Counted from the stretch's first letter, positions 36,212 to 46,193 are shown. The stretch: DNA of 64,000 nt from Arsenicicoccus piscis (GCF_022568835.1 NZ_JAKZHV010000008.1:116396-180395), one strand, 5' to 3'. Translations and numbers: made by a program. The notes: a model not told the origin generated them from the letters alone.

Positions 36212-37303
36212 ATGAGCGACCGCCGTCGCCTGCAGGTCCTGCAGGCCATCGTCCAGGACTACGTCGCCACCTCCGAGCCGGTGGGCTCCAAGGCGCTGCT
36301 CGACCGCCACCAGCTCGGCGTGTCCGCTGCCACGGTGCGCAACGACATGGCGGCGCTGGAGGACGAGGGCCTCATCGCCGCGCCGCACACGAGCGCCGGG
36401 CGGGTGCCGACCGACGCGGGCTACCGCGTGTTCGTCGACCAGCTGAGCGAGATCAAGCCGCTGTCGCCGCCCGAGCGGCGGGCGATCCGCGAGTTCCTCG
36501 CCGGCGCCGTGGACCTCGACGACGTCGTGGAGCGCACCGTCCGCCTGCTCGCCGGCCTCACCCAGCAGGTCGCCGTGATGCAGTACCCCTCGCTCACCCG
36601 TTCGGCCGTGCGCCACGTCGGGCTGGTCGCCCTCGGCGGCTCCCGCGTGATGATCGTGCTCATCGTCAACACCGGCCGGGTCGAGCAGCGGGTCGTCGAC
36701 GTGGGCCGCGAACTCACCTCGCCAGAGGGCGAGCGACTGCTCGTCGACCTGCGCGGACGGCTGAACGCGCTCGGCGCGGGCCGCCCGTTCGCCGACGTGG
36801 CGGCCGCGCTGCCGCTGCTCTCCGGCGAGTTCGAGGCCGCCGACCGCCCGGTCGTAGACCTCGTCACGACCTGCCTGGCCGAGGTGGTCGTCGAGGAGCG
36901 CGAGGAGCGGGTGGTCGTCGCCGGCACCTCCAACCTCGCCCGGTTCCGCGGGGACTTCCCGATGACCATCGGCCCGGTCTTGGAGGCGCTCGAGGAGCAC
37001 GTCGTGCTGCTCAACCTGATCAACGCGCTCTCCACCGACCTGCGGGCTCGGGCACTCTCCACCGACCCGCGCACGCGCGCGCTGGAGGGCCCCGAGCCGT
37101 CGAGCGACGGCGTGCTGGTGCGGATCGGTCAGGAGCACGAGCACAGCGGCCTGTTCTCGACCTCCATGGTCAGCACGGGCTACGGTGCCGGGTCGGACCT
37201 CGTCGCGGGCCTGGGCGTGCTCGGCCCGACCCGGATGGACTATCCGACCACCATGGCAGCGGTCCGCGCCGTGGCCACCTACGTCTCCCGCACGCTGGGC
37301 TGA
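36212..37303 (+). CDS. hrcA: Heat-inducible transcription repressor HrcA
   Basis: Repressor of class I heat-shock genes, 363 residues. The N-terminal winged helix ([52 protein letters not shown]) is diagnostic; the C-terminal dimerisation domain contains [29 protein letters not shown] and ends [31 protein letters not shown]. The ATG at 36212 is preceded by GAGAGGAG 9 nt upstream and gives the standard length. A CIRCE element lies in the leader. dnaJ follows on the same strand after 122 bp. Confidence 0.96.
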   Translation: MSDRRRLQVLQAIVQDYVATSEPVGSKALLDRHQLGVSAATVRNDMAALEDEGLIAAPHTSAGRVPTDAGYRVFVDQLSEIKPLSPPERRAIREFLAGAVDLDDVVERTVRLLAGLTQQVAVMQYPSLTRSAVRHVGLVALGGSRVMIVLIVNTGRVEQRVVDVGRELTSPEGERLLVDLRGRLNALGAGRPFADVAAALPLLSGEFEAADRPVVDLVTTCLAEVVVEEREERVVVAGTSNLARFRGDFPMTIGPVLEALEEHVVLLNLINALSTDLRARALSTDPRTRALEGPEPSSDGVLVRIGQEHEHSGLFSTSMVSTGYGAGSDLVAGLGVLGPTRMDYPTTMAAVRAVATYVSRTLG

Positions 37304-37425
37304 CGTGCGCCGGCACCAGCGCGAGCCCGACCCCACCCCCGAGAGCCCGTAGAGCCCGCAGAATCTGCACGACCACCTGCACGACCACGATCAACACCTT
37401 TCCCCCACGGACACCGAGGAAGCCA

Positions 37426-38550
37426 GTGAACGACTACTACGCCCAGCTCGGCGTCGCCAAGGACGCCTCGCCCGAGGAGATCAAGCGTGCCTACCGCAAG
37501 CTGGCGCGTCAGCTGCACCCCGACGTCAACGCCGGGCCGGAGGCGGAGGACCAGTTCAAGAAGGTCTCCCAGGCCTACGACGTGCTCGGCGACCCCGACA
37601 AGCGTCGCTCCTACGACATGGGCGCCGACCCCTACGGCGGCAACGCGGCGGGCTTCGGTCAGGGCTTCACGTTCAGCGACATCATGGACCAGTTCTTCGG
37701 CGCCGGGGCCGCGCAGGCCGGCCGTGGTCCGCGCCCGCGTCGCCGTCGTGGCCAGGACGCGCTCGTGCGCGCCGAGGTCGACCTGCGCACCGCCGTGTTC
37801 GGCGGCGAGAAGGAGCTGCACATCGACACGGCGGTCGAGTGCTCGACCTGCCACGGCGACGGCACCCAGCCGGGCACCTCGCCGAAGACCTGCGACGCGT
37901 GCAACGGCCGCGGCGAGATCCAGCAGATCCAGCGCTCCTTCCTCGGCCAGATCATGACGGCGCGCCCCTGCGGCGTCTGCCACGGCTACGGCACCGTGCT
38001 GCCCAACCCCTGCTTCGAGTGCTCCGGCGACGGCCGCGTCCGCACCCGCCGCACGCTCACCATCAAGGTGCCCGCGGGCGTCGACACCGGCACCCGCATC
38101 CAGCTGCGCGGCGAGGGCGAGGTGGGGCCTGGCGGGGGCGAGACCGCGGACCTCTACGTCGAGATCGGCGTCGCCCCCGACCCGGTCTTCCAGCGTCAAG
38201 GCGACGACCTGCACTGCACGATCAACGTCCCGATGACCGCGGCCGCCCTCGGCACCAGCATCACGCTGGACACCTTCGACGGGCCGACCCGGGTCGAGGT
38301 GCGCCAGGGCGCGCAGCCCGCCGACAAGGTGACCTTGCGCGACCAGGGCGTCACCCACCTGCGCGGCAACGGCCGCGGTGACCTGCTCGTGCACCTCGAC
38401 GTGCAGACCCCGACGCGGCTCGACCACCGCCAGGAGGAGCTGCTGCGCGAGCTGGCCGACCTGCGCGGCGAGGCGTCCGTGCAGGCCGACCTGCAGCCCG
38501 CCAACAAGGGCCTGTTCGGCAAGCTCCGCGACGCCTTCATGGGTCAGTAG
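37426..38550 (+). CDS. dnaJ: Chaperone DnaJ (type I)
   Basis: Hsp40 of 374 residues. J domain about 1-65 with the HPD motif (RQLHPDVNAG), a short Gly/Phe region, then four zinc-binding CxxCxGxG-type repeats: CSTCHGDG, CDACNGRG, CGVCHGYG and CFECSGDG; C-terminal substrate domains follow. The hrcA-dnaJ pairing identifies it as the second actinobacterial DnaJ, separate from the dnaK operon. The GTG at 37426 is chosen because it gives the canonical start VNDYYAQLGV. Confidence 0.96.
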   Translation: MNDYYAQLGVAKDASPEEIKRAYRKLARQLHPDVNAGPEAEDQFKKVSQAYDVLGDPDKRRSYDMGADPYGGNAAGFGQGFTFSDIMDQFFGAGAAQAGRGPRPRRRRGQDALVRAEVDLRTAVFGGEKELHIDTAVECSTCHGDGTQPGTSPKTCDACNGRGEIQQIQRSFLGQIMTARPCGVCHGYGTVLPNPCFECSGDGRVRTRRTLTIKVPAGVDTGTRIQLRGEGEVGPGGGETADLYVEIGVAPDPVFQRQGDDLHCTINVPMTAAALGTSITLDTFDGPTRVEVRQGAQPADKVTLRDQGVTHLRGNGRGDLLVHLDVQTPTRLDHRQEELLRELADLRGEASVQADLQPANKGLFGKLRDAFMGQ

Positions 38551-38579
38551 CCCGTGAGCAACCCCGTGAGCACCCGCGC

Positions 38580-39320
38580 ATGACTGCGCCCCTGTTCCTG
38601 GTCGCACCGGGCACGCTCGACGACGCCCGCGACGGCTCGGTCGTCGTGCTGGACGGGGCCGAGGGGCGGCACGCCCAGGCGGCGAAGCGGATGGCGCCGG
38701 GGGAGCAGCTGCTGGTCTCGGACGGCACCGGCGTCCACGGCGTGGGCACGGTCGAGTCCGTCGAGCCGGGCCGGGTCGCCGTGCGCCTGCTCGAGGTGCA
38801 CCACGAGCCGGTCCCGGAGCCGCGCCTCGTCCTCGTCCAGGCCCTCGCGAAGGAGGGCCGCGACGAGCAGGCCGTCGAGGCGGCCACCGAGCTCGGCGTC
38901 GACGCCGTGGTGCCGTGGGCCAGCCGCCGGGCCATCGTGCAGTGGCGCGGCGACAAGCTTGTCAAGGGCCGGCGCAAGTGGACCTCGGTCGTCACCGCGG
39001 CGACGAAGCAGTCCCGCCGCTTCCGCGCACCGGAGGTCGAGGATCTCGTGGACCTGCGCGGTCTCGTCGCGCGGGTGGAGGAGGCCGCGCTCGCCGTGGT
39101 GCTGCACGAGGAGGCGAGCGAGTCCGTCAACGAGCTGGACCTGCCGTCCGACGGCGACATCCTGGTCGTCGTCGGCCCCGAGGGCGGGATCGCCCCCGAG
39201 GAGATCGACGCCCTGGTCGCCGCCGGCGCCGTGCCGGTGCGGCTCGGGCCGCACGTGCTGCGCTCCAGCTCGGCCGGCCCCGCCGCGCTGGCCGTGCTCG
39301 CCGGCCGGTTGCGCTGGTAG
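38580..39320 (+). CDS. rsmE: 16S rRNA (uracil1498-N3)-methyltransferase
   Basis: SPOUT-class methyltransferase of 246 residues that makes m3U1498 in 16S rRNA. N-terminal PUA-like domain: GRHAQAAKRMAPGEQLLVSDG; C-terminal knot: VVVGPEGGIAPEEIDALVAAGAVPVRLGPHVLRSSSAGPAALAVL. ALAKEGRDEQAVEAATELGVDAVVPW is also diagnostic. It is 29 bp after dnaJ, a conserved neighbour pair in actinobacteria. Confidence 0.95.
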   Translation: MTAPLFLVAPGTLDDARDGSVVVLDGAEGRHAQAAKRMAPGEQLLVSDGTGVHGVGTVESVEPGRVAVRLLEVHHEPVPEPRLVLVQALAKEGRDEQAVEAATELGVDAVVPWASRRAIVQWRGDKLVKGRRKWTSVVTAATKQSRRFRAPEVEDLVDLRGLVARVEEAALAVVLHEEASESVNELDLPSDGDILVVVGPEGGIAPEEIDALVAAGAVPVRLGPHVLRSSSAGPAALAVLAGRLRW

Positions 39321-39365
39321 CCGGGCTCCTCGGGCAGGCCTTTCTGCACGGGTCTGTCGGTGCAC

Positions 39366-39395
39366 CCGCTTAGGGTGGCCGCTTAGGGTGGGGTC
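39366..39395 (+). promoter_or_regulatory. Duplicated -10 region before the AI-2E permease
   Basis: CCGCTTAGGGTGG is perfectly duplicated in tandem (39366-39378, 39379-39391). Each copy holds TAGGGT. The second (39384-39389) stands 6 nt from the GTG start at 39396, the usual leaderless spacing here; the first would give a 13-nt leader. Confidence 0.5.
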
Positions 39396-40661
39396 GTGGC
39401 CAGCTCTTCTCGACCTGACAACCTGCCGGACGGGCGCCGTCGCCTGCGCGAGCGTGACGCGACCGCGGTGATGCCCGAGCACCTGCCCTACCCACTCGTG
39501 CTCGTGGGCGCGTGGTCCTGGCGGATCATCGGCGGGGTCGTCGCGGCCGCGCTCCTGGTGGTCGCGCTGCGGACACTGAGCCAGGTGGTGGTCCCGCTCG
39601 CGGTGGCCCTGCTGCTCACCGTGCTGCTCCAGCCGGGCGTGCGGTGGCTGGTCCGTCGCACCCCCCTGAAGCTGGGCGTGGCTGCCCTCATCGGCGTTCT
39701 GGGCATGATCGTCGTGGTGGTGGGGCTGTTCGGCTTCGCCGGGTCGCAGCTCGCCTCCGGTGCCACGGGCATGCGCGACAGCGCCATGCAGGGTGTGCAG
39801 AAGGTCCAGGACTGGCTGGCGACGAACCCGTTCGGGCTGACCTCCTCGCAGCTGCAGGGCTACCTCGACCAGGCCATGTCCAGCCTGCGCACCAACTCCA
39901 GCTCCATCACGTCGGGCGCGATGCAGGTCGGCACCACCACCGGCCACTTCCTCGTCGGCATGATCATCGCCCTCATCGCGACCTACTTCTTCCTGGCCCA
40001 GGGCGGACCGATCACCCGCTACTTCGTGCGCTGGTTGCCGCGTCCGGCGCAGGCGCCGACGTTCGAGGCGTTGCGCCGCGGCTGGATCTCGCTCGGCGCC
40101 TACGCCCGCACCCAGGTGCTGGTGGCCGGGGTGGACGCCATCGGCATCGCGCTCGGTGCGCTGATCCTCGGGCTGCCCTTCGTGGTGCCGCTGTTCGTCC
40201 TCGTCTTCTTGTCCTCGTTCATCCCGATCCTCGGTGCCATCGTGTCCGGCGCGGTCGCGGTGCTGATCGCCCTGGTCGTCAAGGGTCCGATCATGGCGCT
40301 GGTCATGCTCGGCATCGTGCTGCTCGTGCAGCAGCTCGAGTCGCACGTGCTGCAGCCGTTCCTCATGGGCAAGGCCGTGTCGCTGCACCCGCTCGCCGTG
40401 ATCATCGCGGTGGCGGTCGGCTCGTTCCTGCTCGGCATCGTGGGTGCGCTGTTCGCCGTGCCGGTGCTCGCCGTGGCCAACACGGTGATCCGCTACCTCG
40501 TGAGCGACGACCCGTTCCCGGCGCTCGGGGAGACCTGGGACCAGGAGAATGCGCGGGACCGGGCGGTCGCCGCTGAGGACGCCACCGACGAGGACCAGCC
40601 GCGGGTCGGGGACCGTCAGGACGAGCAGCCGGACGACGAGGAGCGGCTCAGCGCACGGTGA
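39396..40661 (+). CDS. AI-2E family permease
   Basis: Membrane protein of 421 residues in the AI-2 exporter/sodium-antiporter-like family, with about eight helices: an N-terminal pair (WSWRIIGGVVAAALLVVALRTLSQVVVPLAVALLLTVLLQPGVRWL), a helix-hairpin segment, and the conserved FVVPLFVLVFLSSFIPILGAIVSGAVAVLIALVVKGPIMAL. LVQQLESHVLQPFLMGKAVSLHPLAVII is diagnostic. The substrate in actinobacteria is unknown. The C-terminal tail is acidic and overlaps the convergent lipoprotein gene by 14 bp. Confidence 0.86.
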   Translation: MASSSRPDNLPDGRRRLRERDATAVMPEHLPYPLVLVGAWSWRIIGGVVAAALLVVALRTLSQVVVPLAVALLLTVLLQPGVRWLVRRTPLKLGVAALIGVLGMIVVVVGLFGFAGSQLASGATGMRDSAMQGVQKVQDWLATNPFGLTSSQLQGYLDQAMSSLRTNSSSITSGAMQVGTTTGHFLVGMIIALIATYFFLAQGGPITRYFVRWLPRPAQAPTFEALRRGWISLGAYARTQVLVAGVDAIGIALGALILGLPFVVPLFVLVFLSSFIPILGAIVSGAVAVLIALVVKGPIMALVMLGIVLLVQQLESHVLQPFLMGKAVSLHPLAVIIAVAVGSFLLGIVGALFAVPVLAVANTVIRYLVSDDPFPALGETWDQENARDRAVAAEDATDEDQPRVGDRQDEQPDDEERLSAR

Positions 40662-41697
40662 AGGTCGTGCGCGCCTCGCCCTGCAGGCCGGCGGAGCCCT
40701 CCATCGAGCCGGCGTAGACCCGGAGCTGGTAGGTGCCCGCGGCGAGCCGGCCCAGCGGCACCGACCAGGTGCCCCGCTCGGGGCAGCCGGACGTCGCCTG
40801 GGCGTGGCCCGAGCGGACGGTGGCTCCGGCCTTGGTGAGGGTCCACGCGAACGCCCCCTCGAAGACGCAGGCCTGACCGGTCGCCGTCAGCGGGCCGGCG
40901 CCCACCGTGGCCCCGGCCCCGGGCTGGTCGATCCAGAAGGTGGCGAGCTCGGTCGTCGCGGCGACCCCCGACGCCCGGCGCCAGGTGCCGCCGGACTTGA
41001 GCGTGCCGAGCACCCGGCCACCGGAGCCGCCGGTGATCGTCACCGGCACGTTGCTCTTGGCCGCGGCCGTCGCGGTCCACACCAGCGACGCCACGCCGAG
41101 CCGGGACTCCTCGGCCGACACCTGGCGCACCGGGCCGTCATCGAGGGTGATGCTGATCCGAGTCGGCGTCACCCTCACGTCGGTGACGTGCCGCTCACCC
41201 CAGACGTTGGTCCAGCCGGGGCGGCCGGTCATCGCCGTGGCGACGGCGGCCTCCGCGGTCGCTGCCGCGCCGGTCGAGCCGGACGCGATGGTGGCCGGGA
41301 GGTACTGCCGGAACAGTCGCAGCCGGGGCGGCGTCCCGGGTCGGTCGGCCGCGACAAGGTAGACCGGCACGGTCGCCCGCCCGCTGCTCGCCGGGGTCTG
41401 GGCGGTCTTGGCGCCCGTGGCGACCACGGAGGGCGAGGGCGTGCCGCCACCCGTCGGCGCGGGGCTCTGCGCCCCCGCGCTCGATGTCGCAGCCGCGGTC
41501 GAGGCGGACGTGCTCGCGCTCGGAGTGGTGGTGGTCGACGCGGTGGCGGGCGCCGTCGCCGTGGGGGCCGTGGCGGGGGAGCCGCCGCACCCGCTCAGCC
41601 CCAGGGCGGCGCCGAGCGCCAGCGCCAGCGCGAGGTGGGGGCGGGACGTCGCGGTGCACGTCGGGGTGGGCTGGGCGGCAGGCATCGTGACCTCCAT
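40648..41697 (-). CDS. Lipoprotein with GerMN and Gmad2 domains
   Basis: Secreted lipoprotein of 349 residues: signal peptide HLALALALGAALGLSGCGG (lipobox LSGC, about residue 37), an Ala/Thr/Ser-rich linker, a GerMN domain (about 110-215: RATVPVYLVAADRPG...TLDDGPVRQVSAEESRLGVASLVWTATA) and a C-terminal Gmad2 Ig-like domain (FWIDQPGAGATVGAGPLTATGQACVFEGAFAWTL). In sporulators GerM aids engulfment and germination; actinobacterial relatives lack that context. ATG at 41697 follows TAGGAT by 6 nt; an in-frame ATG at 41685 has an internal GGAGGT before it. Confidence 0.85.
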   Translation of the reverse strand: MEVTMPAAQPTPTCTATSRPHLALALALGAALGLSGCGGSPATAPTATAPATASTTTTPSASTSASTAAATSSAGAQSPAPTGGGTPSPSVVATGAKTAQTPASSGRATVPVYLVAADRPGTPPRLRLFRQYLPATIASGSTGAAATAEAAVATAMTGRPGWTNVWGERHVTDVRVTPTRISITLDDGPVRQVSAEESRLGVASLVWTATAAAKSNVPVTITGGSGGRVLGTLKSGGTWRRASGVAATTELATFWIDQPGAGATVGAGPLTATGQACVFEGAFAWTLTKAGATVRSGHAQATSGCPERGTWSVPLGRLAAGTYQLRVYAGSMEGSAGLQGEARTTFTVR

Positions 41698-41709
41698 CGG
41701 GCGATCCTA
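41698..41709 (-). promoter_or_regulatory. Predicted -10 box of the GerMN lipoprotein gene
   Basis: Minus-strand TAGGAT (41709 to 41704), 6 nt, then ATG at 41697. Confidence 0.5.
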
Positions 41710-41844
41710 AGAACGCTCACAGTATCGCCTGCTACCGACCGTGCTGGGAACGTGCGCGGCGCGATCCGTCGCGTCGCCCCGAGCGCAGCATGCCCAACCG
41801 GTCGCCGGACCGTCGCCCGCCGCTCGCGACGCCACCATTCGGGC

Positions 41845-41856
41845 TACAGTCGCGCC
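41845..41856 (+). promoter_or_regulatory. Predicted -10 box of the HIT gene (leaderless)
   Basis: TACAGT at 41845-41850, 6 nt, then ATG at 41857. No Shine-Dalgarno. Confidence 0.5.
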
Positions 41857-42213
41857 ATGGCCAGCACCGACCCCACCTGCCTGTTCTGCCGCATCGTGGC
41901 GCGCGAGATCCCTGCCGACGTGGTCGCCGAGTCCGAGACCGCTCTGGCCTTTCGCGACCTCGAGCCGCAGGCGCCCACCCATGTCCTCGTGGTCCCCAAG
42001 GTGCACCACCCCAACGCCGTCGCCACCGGCGCGGCCGACCCGGCGCTGCTCGCCGGCGTGGTCGCCCTCGCCGGTGAGGTGGCGGCCGGCGAGGGCGTCG
42101 CCGACTCGGGCTACCGCCTGGTCGCCAACACCGGCAAGGACGCCCAGCAGAGCGTCGACCACTTCCACCTGCACGTCCTCGGGGGCCGGGCCTTCGGGTG
42201 GCCGCCCGGCTGA
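41857..42213 (+). CDS. HIT family nucleotide hydrolase
   Basis: Histidine-triad protein of 118 residues. CLFCRIVAREIPADVV begins the family core, and the triad is VDHFHLHVLGGR (H-F-H-L-H). Such proteins hydrolyse nucleoside phosphoramidates such as adenosine 5'-phosphoramidate. The location just upstream of phoH is conserved in actinobacteria. The start at 41857 is supported by the -10 box just upstream; much longer open frames upstream are spurious. Confidence 0.93.
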   Translation: MASTDPTCLFCRIVAREIPADVVAESETALAFRDLEPQAPTHVLVVPKVHHPNAVATGAADPALLAGVVALAGEVAAGEGVADSGYRLVANTGKDAQQSVDHFHLHVLGGRAFGWPPG

Positions 42214-42243
42214 CGCTCTGCTCCGCGTACCATGGGGAGCACG

Positions 42244-43281
42244 ATGACCGATCGCCCTACCGACTCCCCAGACCCCCGTTCCGCGCTGTCCTACCCGGAC
42301 GCCGTCGCGCTGCGCACCCCGTCCACCACGCACACCATCGTCGTCCCGCCCGAGGTGTCGATGGTGACGCTGCTCGGTGCGCACGACGAGCTGTTGCGCA
42401 CCATGGAGCGCGCCTTCCCCCGCCTCGACCTGCACGTGCGCGGCAACGAGCTGCACCTGAGCGGCCCGACGTCCGAGGCCGCCCTGGTCGAGGAGCTGGT
42501 CGGCGAGCTGCTGACCGTCGTGGTGGCCGGGCAGCCGCTCAACCGGGACTCCGTCGAGCGCTCGATCGCCATGCTGCGCAACCGGACCGCCGAGCGACCG
42601 GCCGACGTGCTCACGACCAACATCGTCTCCAGCCGGGGGCGCACCATCCGGCCGAAGACGCTGAACCAGAAGCGCTACGTCGACGCGATCGACCAGCACA
42701 CGATCGTCTTCGGCATCGGTCCGGCGGGCACCGGCAAGACCTACCTCGCGATGGCCAAGGCGGTGCAGGCGCTGCAGGCCAAGGAGGTCACCCGGATCAT
42801 CCTGACCCGGCCCGCCGTCGAGGCCGGCGAGAAGCTCGGCTTCCTGCCCGGCACGCTGACCGACAAGATCGACCCCTATCTGCGGCCGCTCTACGACGCC
42901 CTGCACGACATGCTCGACGCCGACTCGATCCCGCGCCTGATGGCCGCCGGCACGATCGAGGTCGCGCCGCTCGCCTACATGCGTGGCCGCACCCTCAACG
43001 ACGCGTTCATCATCCTCGACGAGGCCCAGAACACCTCGCCGGAGCAGATGAAGATGTTCCTCACCCGGCTCGGCTTCGGGTCCAAGATCGTCGTGACCGG
43101 CGACATCACCCAGGTAGACCTCCCGGGCGGCACCCGCTCCGGGCTGCGGGTCGTGCGCGACATCCTCGCGGACGTCGACGACATCCACTTCGCCGAGCTG
43201 ACCGCCCACGACGTCGTGCGCCACCGCCTGGTGGGCGACATCGTCGAGGCCTACGCCCACTTCGACGAGCGGAAGTCGTGA
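42244..43281 (+). CDS. phoH: PhoH-family ATPase
   Basis: Cytoplasmic ATPase/helicase-like protein of 345 residues, linked by genome context to RNA and rRNA maturation with YbeY. Walker [14 protein letters not shown] (near residue 160), Walker [11 protein letters not shown], plus a [10 protein letters not shown] segment. Start at 42244 is chosen because GGGGAG is 4-9 nt upstream; an ATG at 42232 is in frame. It is 8 bp before ybeY. Confidence 0.93.
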   Translation: MTDRPTDSPDPRSALSYPDAVALRTPSTTHTIVVPPEVSMVTLLGAHDELLRTMERAFPRLDLHVRGNELHLSGPTSEAALVEELVGELLTVVVAGQPLNRDSVERSIAMLRNRTAERPADVLTTNIVSSRGRTIRPKTLNQKRYVDAIDQHTIVFGIGPAGTGKTYLAMAKAVQALQAKEVTRIILTRPAVEAGEKLGFLPGTLTDKIDPYLRPLYDALHDMLDADSIPRLMAAGTIEVAPLAYMRGRTLNDAFIILDEAQNTSPEQMKMFLTRLGFGSKIVVTGDITQVDLPGGTRSGLRVVRDILADVDDIHFAELTAHDVVRHRLVGDIVEAYAHFDERKS

Positions 43282-43288
43282 CCCAGTC

Positions 43289-43741
43289 ATGAGCATCGAC
43301 GTCCACAACGAGACGAGCACCCGCATCGACCCGGTCGAGCTGGTGGCCCTGTCCGAGTTCGTCTACGCCCAGATGCGCGTGCACTCCGGGGCCGACCTCG
43401 CGATCACCCTGGTCGACGAGGCCGCGATGGAGACCCTCCACGTCAAGTGGATGGACCTGCCGGGACCGACCGACGTGATGAGCTTCCCGATGGACGAGCT
43501 GCGGCCGGGCCGGGAGGGTGAGCGGTTGCAGCACGGCGTCCTCGGCGACATCGTGCTGTGCCCGAGCGTCGCCGCCGCCCAGGCGAGCGCGGCGGGGCAC
43601 ACCCTCGAGGAGGAGCTGCTGCTGCTCACCACGCACGGCATCTTGCACCTGCTCGGCTACGACCACGCCGAACCCGAGGAAGAGCGTGCGATGTTCGACC
43701 TGCAGCGTCAGCTGCTGCTGACCTTCCTCGCCGGTCGATGA
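43289..43741 (+). CDS. ybeY: Endoribonuclease YbeY (rRNA maturation)
   Basis: Single-strand-specific metal-dependent RNase of 150 residues, involved in 16S rRNA 3'-end processing and ribosome quality control. The zinc motif [11 protein letters not shown] (HxxxHxxxxxH-type) is complete, and [21 protein letters not shown] is typical. The ATG at 43289 begins just after phoH; its stop overlaps the CNNM-type gene by ATGA, so the three genes form a transcript ending with era. Confidence 0.95.
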   Translation: MSIDVHNETSTRIDPVELVALSEFVYAQMRVHSGADLAITLVDEAAMETLHVKWMDLPGPTDVMSFPMDELRPGREGERLQHGVLGDIVLCPSVAAAQASAAGHTLEEELLLLTTHGILHLLGYDHAEPEEERAMFDLQRQLLLTFLAGR

Positions 43742-45234
43742 CCACACGACTCATCGTCGGCGCCGTGCTCGCCATCGTCGTCGCCTACCTGCTCGCGCTC
43801 GGCGAGTCCGCCGTGTCGCGGATGTCCCGCCACCACGCCGGCGAGCTCGCCGAGACGGGGCGGCGCGGCTCCGCGGCGCTGGTCAAGGTCGCCAGCGACC
43901 CGGCGGGCTACGTGTCGACGACCACCTTCCTGCGGGTCGCCGCCGAGTCGCTCGCGGCCGTGCTGGTCACGATCGCGGTGACCGAGCACGTCGACGGGTT
44001 GTGGCGACCCCTCGCCATCAGCGCGGCGATCATGCTGGTCGTCTCGTTCACCCTGGTCGGGGTGTCTCCGCGCACCCTCGGCGTGCAGCACTCCGAGGCC
44101 GTGAGCCTGCTGGTGGCGCCCGGCATGGTGTGGCTGCGCCGCATCCTCGGACCGGTCGCCCGGCTGCTCGTGGCCCTCGGCAACGCGTTCACCCCCGGCA
44201 AGGGGTATGTCGACGGGCCGTTCGAGACCGAGGCCGAGCTGCGGGATCTCGTGGACATGGCCGAGGAGAGCGACGTCATCGAGGACGACGAGCGCGAGAT
44301 GATCCACTCGGTCTTCGAGCTCGGTGACACGCTGGCGCGCGAGGTGATGGTGCCGCGCACCGACATGATCACGCTCGACCAGGACAAGCCGCTGCGCAAG
44401 GGGATGTCGCTGTTCCTGCGCTCCGGCTTCTCCCGGATCCCGGTCATCGGCGAGGACAACGACGACGTCGTGGGGCTGCTCTACCTCAAGGACGTCGCGC
44501 GCTGGCTGCTGGACGACCCCGAGGACCAGGCGCTGCCGGTCCAGCGCTGCATGCGCCCGATCCACTTCGTGCCGGACAGCAAGCCGATCGACGACCTGCT
44601 GCGCGAGATGCAGCAGGACCAGACCCACCTCGCGATCGTCGTGGACGAGTACGGCGGCACCGCGGGCCTGATCACGATGGAGGACATCGTCGAGGAGATC
44701 GTCGGCGAGATCGACGACGAGTACGACAAGGAGTCCCAGGGCGTCGAGGAGCTGGGGGAGGACCGCTACCGGATCCCGGCCACCCTGCACGTCGACGACT
44801 TCGCCGACGAGTTCGACCTCGACCTGGACGAGGAGGACGTCGACACCGTGGGCGGTCTGCTCGCCAAGGCTCTCGGGCGGGTCCCGATCGTCGGGTCGAC
44901 CGCCGAGGTTCTCGGCCACCGCCTCACGGCCGAGCGGCCCGCCGGGCGGCGGCACCGGATCGCGACCATCATCGTCGAGCGGGTGGCCGAGGCCGAGCCG
45001 GTCGACGAGGACGAGCAGCTGCTGCAGGACGCCTTGCGTCGCCGCGACCGTGCGCGTGAGGAGCACCGCGAGCGAAGGCGTGAAGACGACAGCGCGAGTG
45101 CGGGGGGCGCCACCGCCAGCCGCGAGCTCGACCACGACACCGACGACCGCGAGCTCGACCACGACACTGACGACCGCACCGACGCCGAGCGCGTGGCCGT
45201 GCGGACCGGGCAGGACGACCAGGAGGATCGATGA
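43738..45234 (+). CDS. CNNM/CBS hemolysin-family protein
   Basis: Membrane protein of 498 residues: an N-terminal DUF21 (CNNM) membrane domain of about four helices (residues 1-150), the linker [28 protein letters not shown], a CBS pair (about 200-320, [19 protein letters not shown] and [28 protein letters not shown]) and a CorC/HlyC domain (about 340-425). Family members handle Mg2+/Co2+ transport. The C-terminal charged tail contains a duplicated RELDHDTDD, encoded by a 27-bp tandem repeat at 45121-45174. ATGA overlaps at both ends tie it to ybeY and era. Confidence 0.9.
   Translation: MTTRLIVGAVLAIVVAYLLALGESAVSRMSRHHAGELAETGRRGSAALVKVASDPAGYVSTTTFLRVAAESLAAVLVTIAVTEHVDGLWRPLAISAAIMLVVSFTLVGVSPRTLGVQHSEAVSLLVAPGMVWLRRILGPVARLLVALGNAFTPGKGYVDGPFETEAELRDLVDMAEESDVIEDDEREMIHSVFELGDTLAREVMVPRTDMITLDQDKPLRKGMSLFLRSGFSRIPVIGEDNDDVVGLLYLKDVARWLLDDPEDQALPVQRCMRPIHFVPDSKPIDDLLREMQQDQTHLAIVVDEYGGTAGLITMEDIVEEIVGEIDDEYDKESQGVEELGEDRYRIPATLHVDDFADEFDLDLDEEDVDTVGGLLAKALGRVPIVGSTAEVLGHRLTAERPAGRRHRIATIIVERVAEAEPVDEDEQLLQDALRRRDRAREEHRERRREDDSASAGGATASRELDHDTDDRELDHDTDDRTDAERVAVRTGQDDQEDR
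45121..45174. repeat. 27-bp in-frame tandem repeat in the CNNM gene
   Basis: CGCGAGCTCGACCACGACAC and the following 7 bases repeat at 45121-45147 and 45148-45174 with one difference. It encodes RELDHDTDD twice. Confidence 0.85.
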
Positions 45235-46193
45235 GTCCGACCAGTGCGACGAGTCCGACGTCGTCAGCAGGAGACGAGGGCGACGACACCTTCCGCGCCG
45301 GCTTCGCCTGCCTGGTCGGGCGCCCGAACGCCGGCAAGTCCACGCTGACCAACGCGCTGGTGGGCTCCAAGGTGGCCATCACGTCGAGCAAGCCGCAGAC
45401 GACCCGGCACACCATCCGCGGGATCGCGAACCGCCCGAAGGGTCAGCTGATCCTCGTGGACACCCCCGGCCTGCACAAGCCGCGCACCCTGCTCGGCCAG
45501 CGCCTCAACGACCTGGTCCGCGAGACCCTGCTGGACGTCGACGTGGTCGGGTTCTGCCTGCCCGCCGACCAGCGCGTCGGGCCGGGCGACCAGTTCATCG
45601 CCGCGGAGCTGAAGGAGCTGCAGCAGGTGCGCCGCACCCCGGTTGTCGCGATCGTCACCAAGTCCGACCGGGTGGACAAGCGGCGCCTGGCCGAGCAGCT
45701 CATCGCCGTCGACCAGCTCGGCCAGTGGGCCGCCATCGTGCCCTGCTCGGCCACCCACGGCGACCAGGTCGACGAGGTCGCGTCCGTGCTGACCGGCTTC
45801 CTGCCGCCCTCGCCGCAGCTGTATCCCGACGACGTCCTCACCGACGAGTCCGACGTCGTGATGATCGCCGAGCTGGTCCGTGAGGCCGCCCTGGAGGGCG
45901 TCCGCGACGAGCTGCCGCACTCGCTCGCCGTCGTCGTCGAGGAGATGGTGCCGCGCGAGGACCGGCCGGACGACAAGCCGCTGCTCGACGTGCGCGTCAA
46001 CGTGTTCGTCGAGCGGGACTCGCAGAAGGCCATCATCATCGGCCGCGGCGGCTCGCGACTGCGTGAGGTCGGGACCACCGCCCGACAGGGCATCGAGGAG
46101 CTCCTCGGCCAGAAGGTCTACCTCGACCTGCACGTGAAGGTCGCGAAGGACTGGCAGCGCGACCCCAAGCAGCTGCGCCGGCTCGGCTTCTGA
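45231..46193 (+). CDS. era: GTPase Era
   Basis: 16S rRNA-binding GTPase of 320 residues needed for 30S maturation. G1 GRPNAGKSTL, G3 DTPGLHKP, G4 TKSD, then a C-terminal KH domain with the motif VFVERDSQKAIIIGRGGSRLREVGTTARQGIEELLGQKVYLDLHVKV. Length and domain order are normal. A CCGGCTC/GAGCCGG hairpin (46178-46198) overlaps its stop, and the M4 protease gene is convergent 16 bp downstream. Confidence 0.96.
   Translation: MSPTSATSPTSSAGDEGDDTFRAGFACLVGRPNAGKSTLTNALVGSKVAITSSKPQTTRHTIRGIANRPKGQLILVDTPGLHKPRTLLGQRLNDLVRETLLDVDVVGFCLPADQRVGPGDQFIAAELKELQQVRRTPVVAIVTKSDRVDKRRLAEQLIAVDQLGQWAAIVPCSATHGDQVDEVASVLTGFLPPSPQLYPDDVLTDESDVVMIAELVREAALEGVRDELPHSLAVVVEEMVPREDRPDDKPLLDVRVNVFVERDSQKAIIIGRGGSRLREVGTTARQGIEELLGQKVYLDLHVKVAKDWQRDPKQLRRLGF

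Noticed and set aside
37303..37426. A second gene or leader between hrcA and dnaJ
   Set aside because: The 122-bp gap holds repeated GAGAGCCCGTAGAGCCCG and CTGCACGACCAC motifs but no open frame with a ribosome site.
37279..38607. Minus-strand open frame opposite dnaJ
   Set aside because: Antisense to dnaJ with its full set of zinc motifs; low-complexity Val/Gly/Ala protein without domain.
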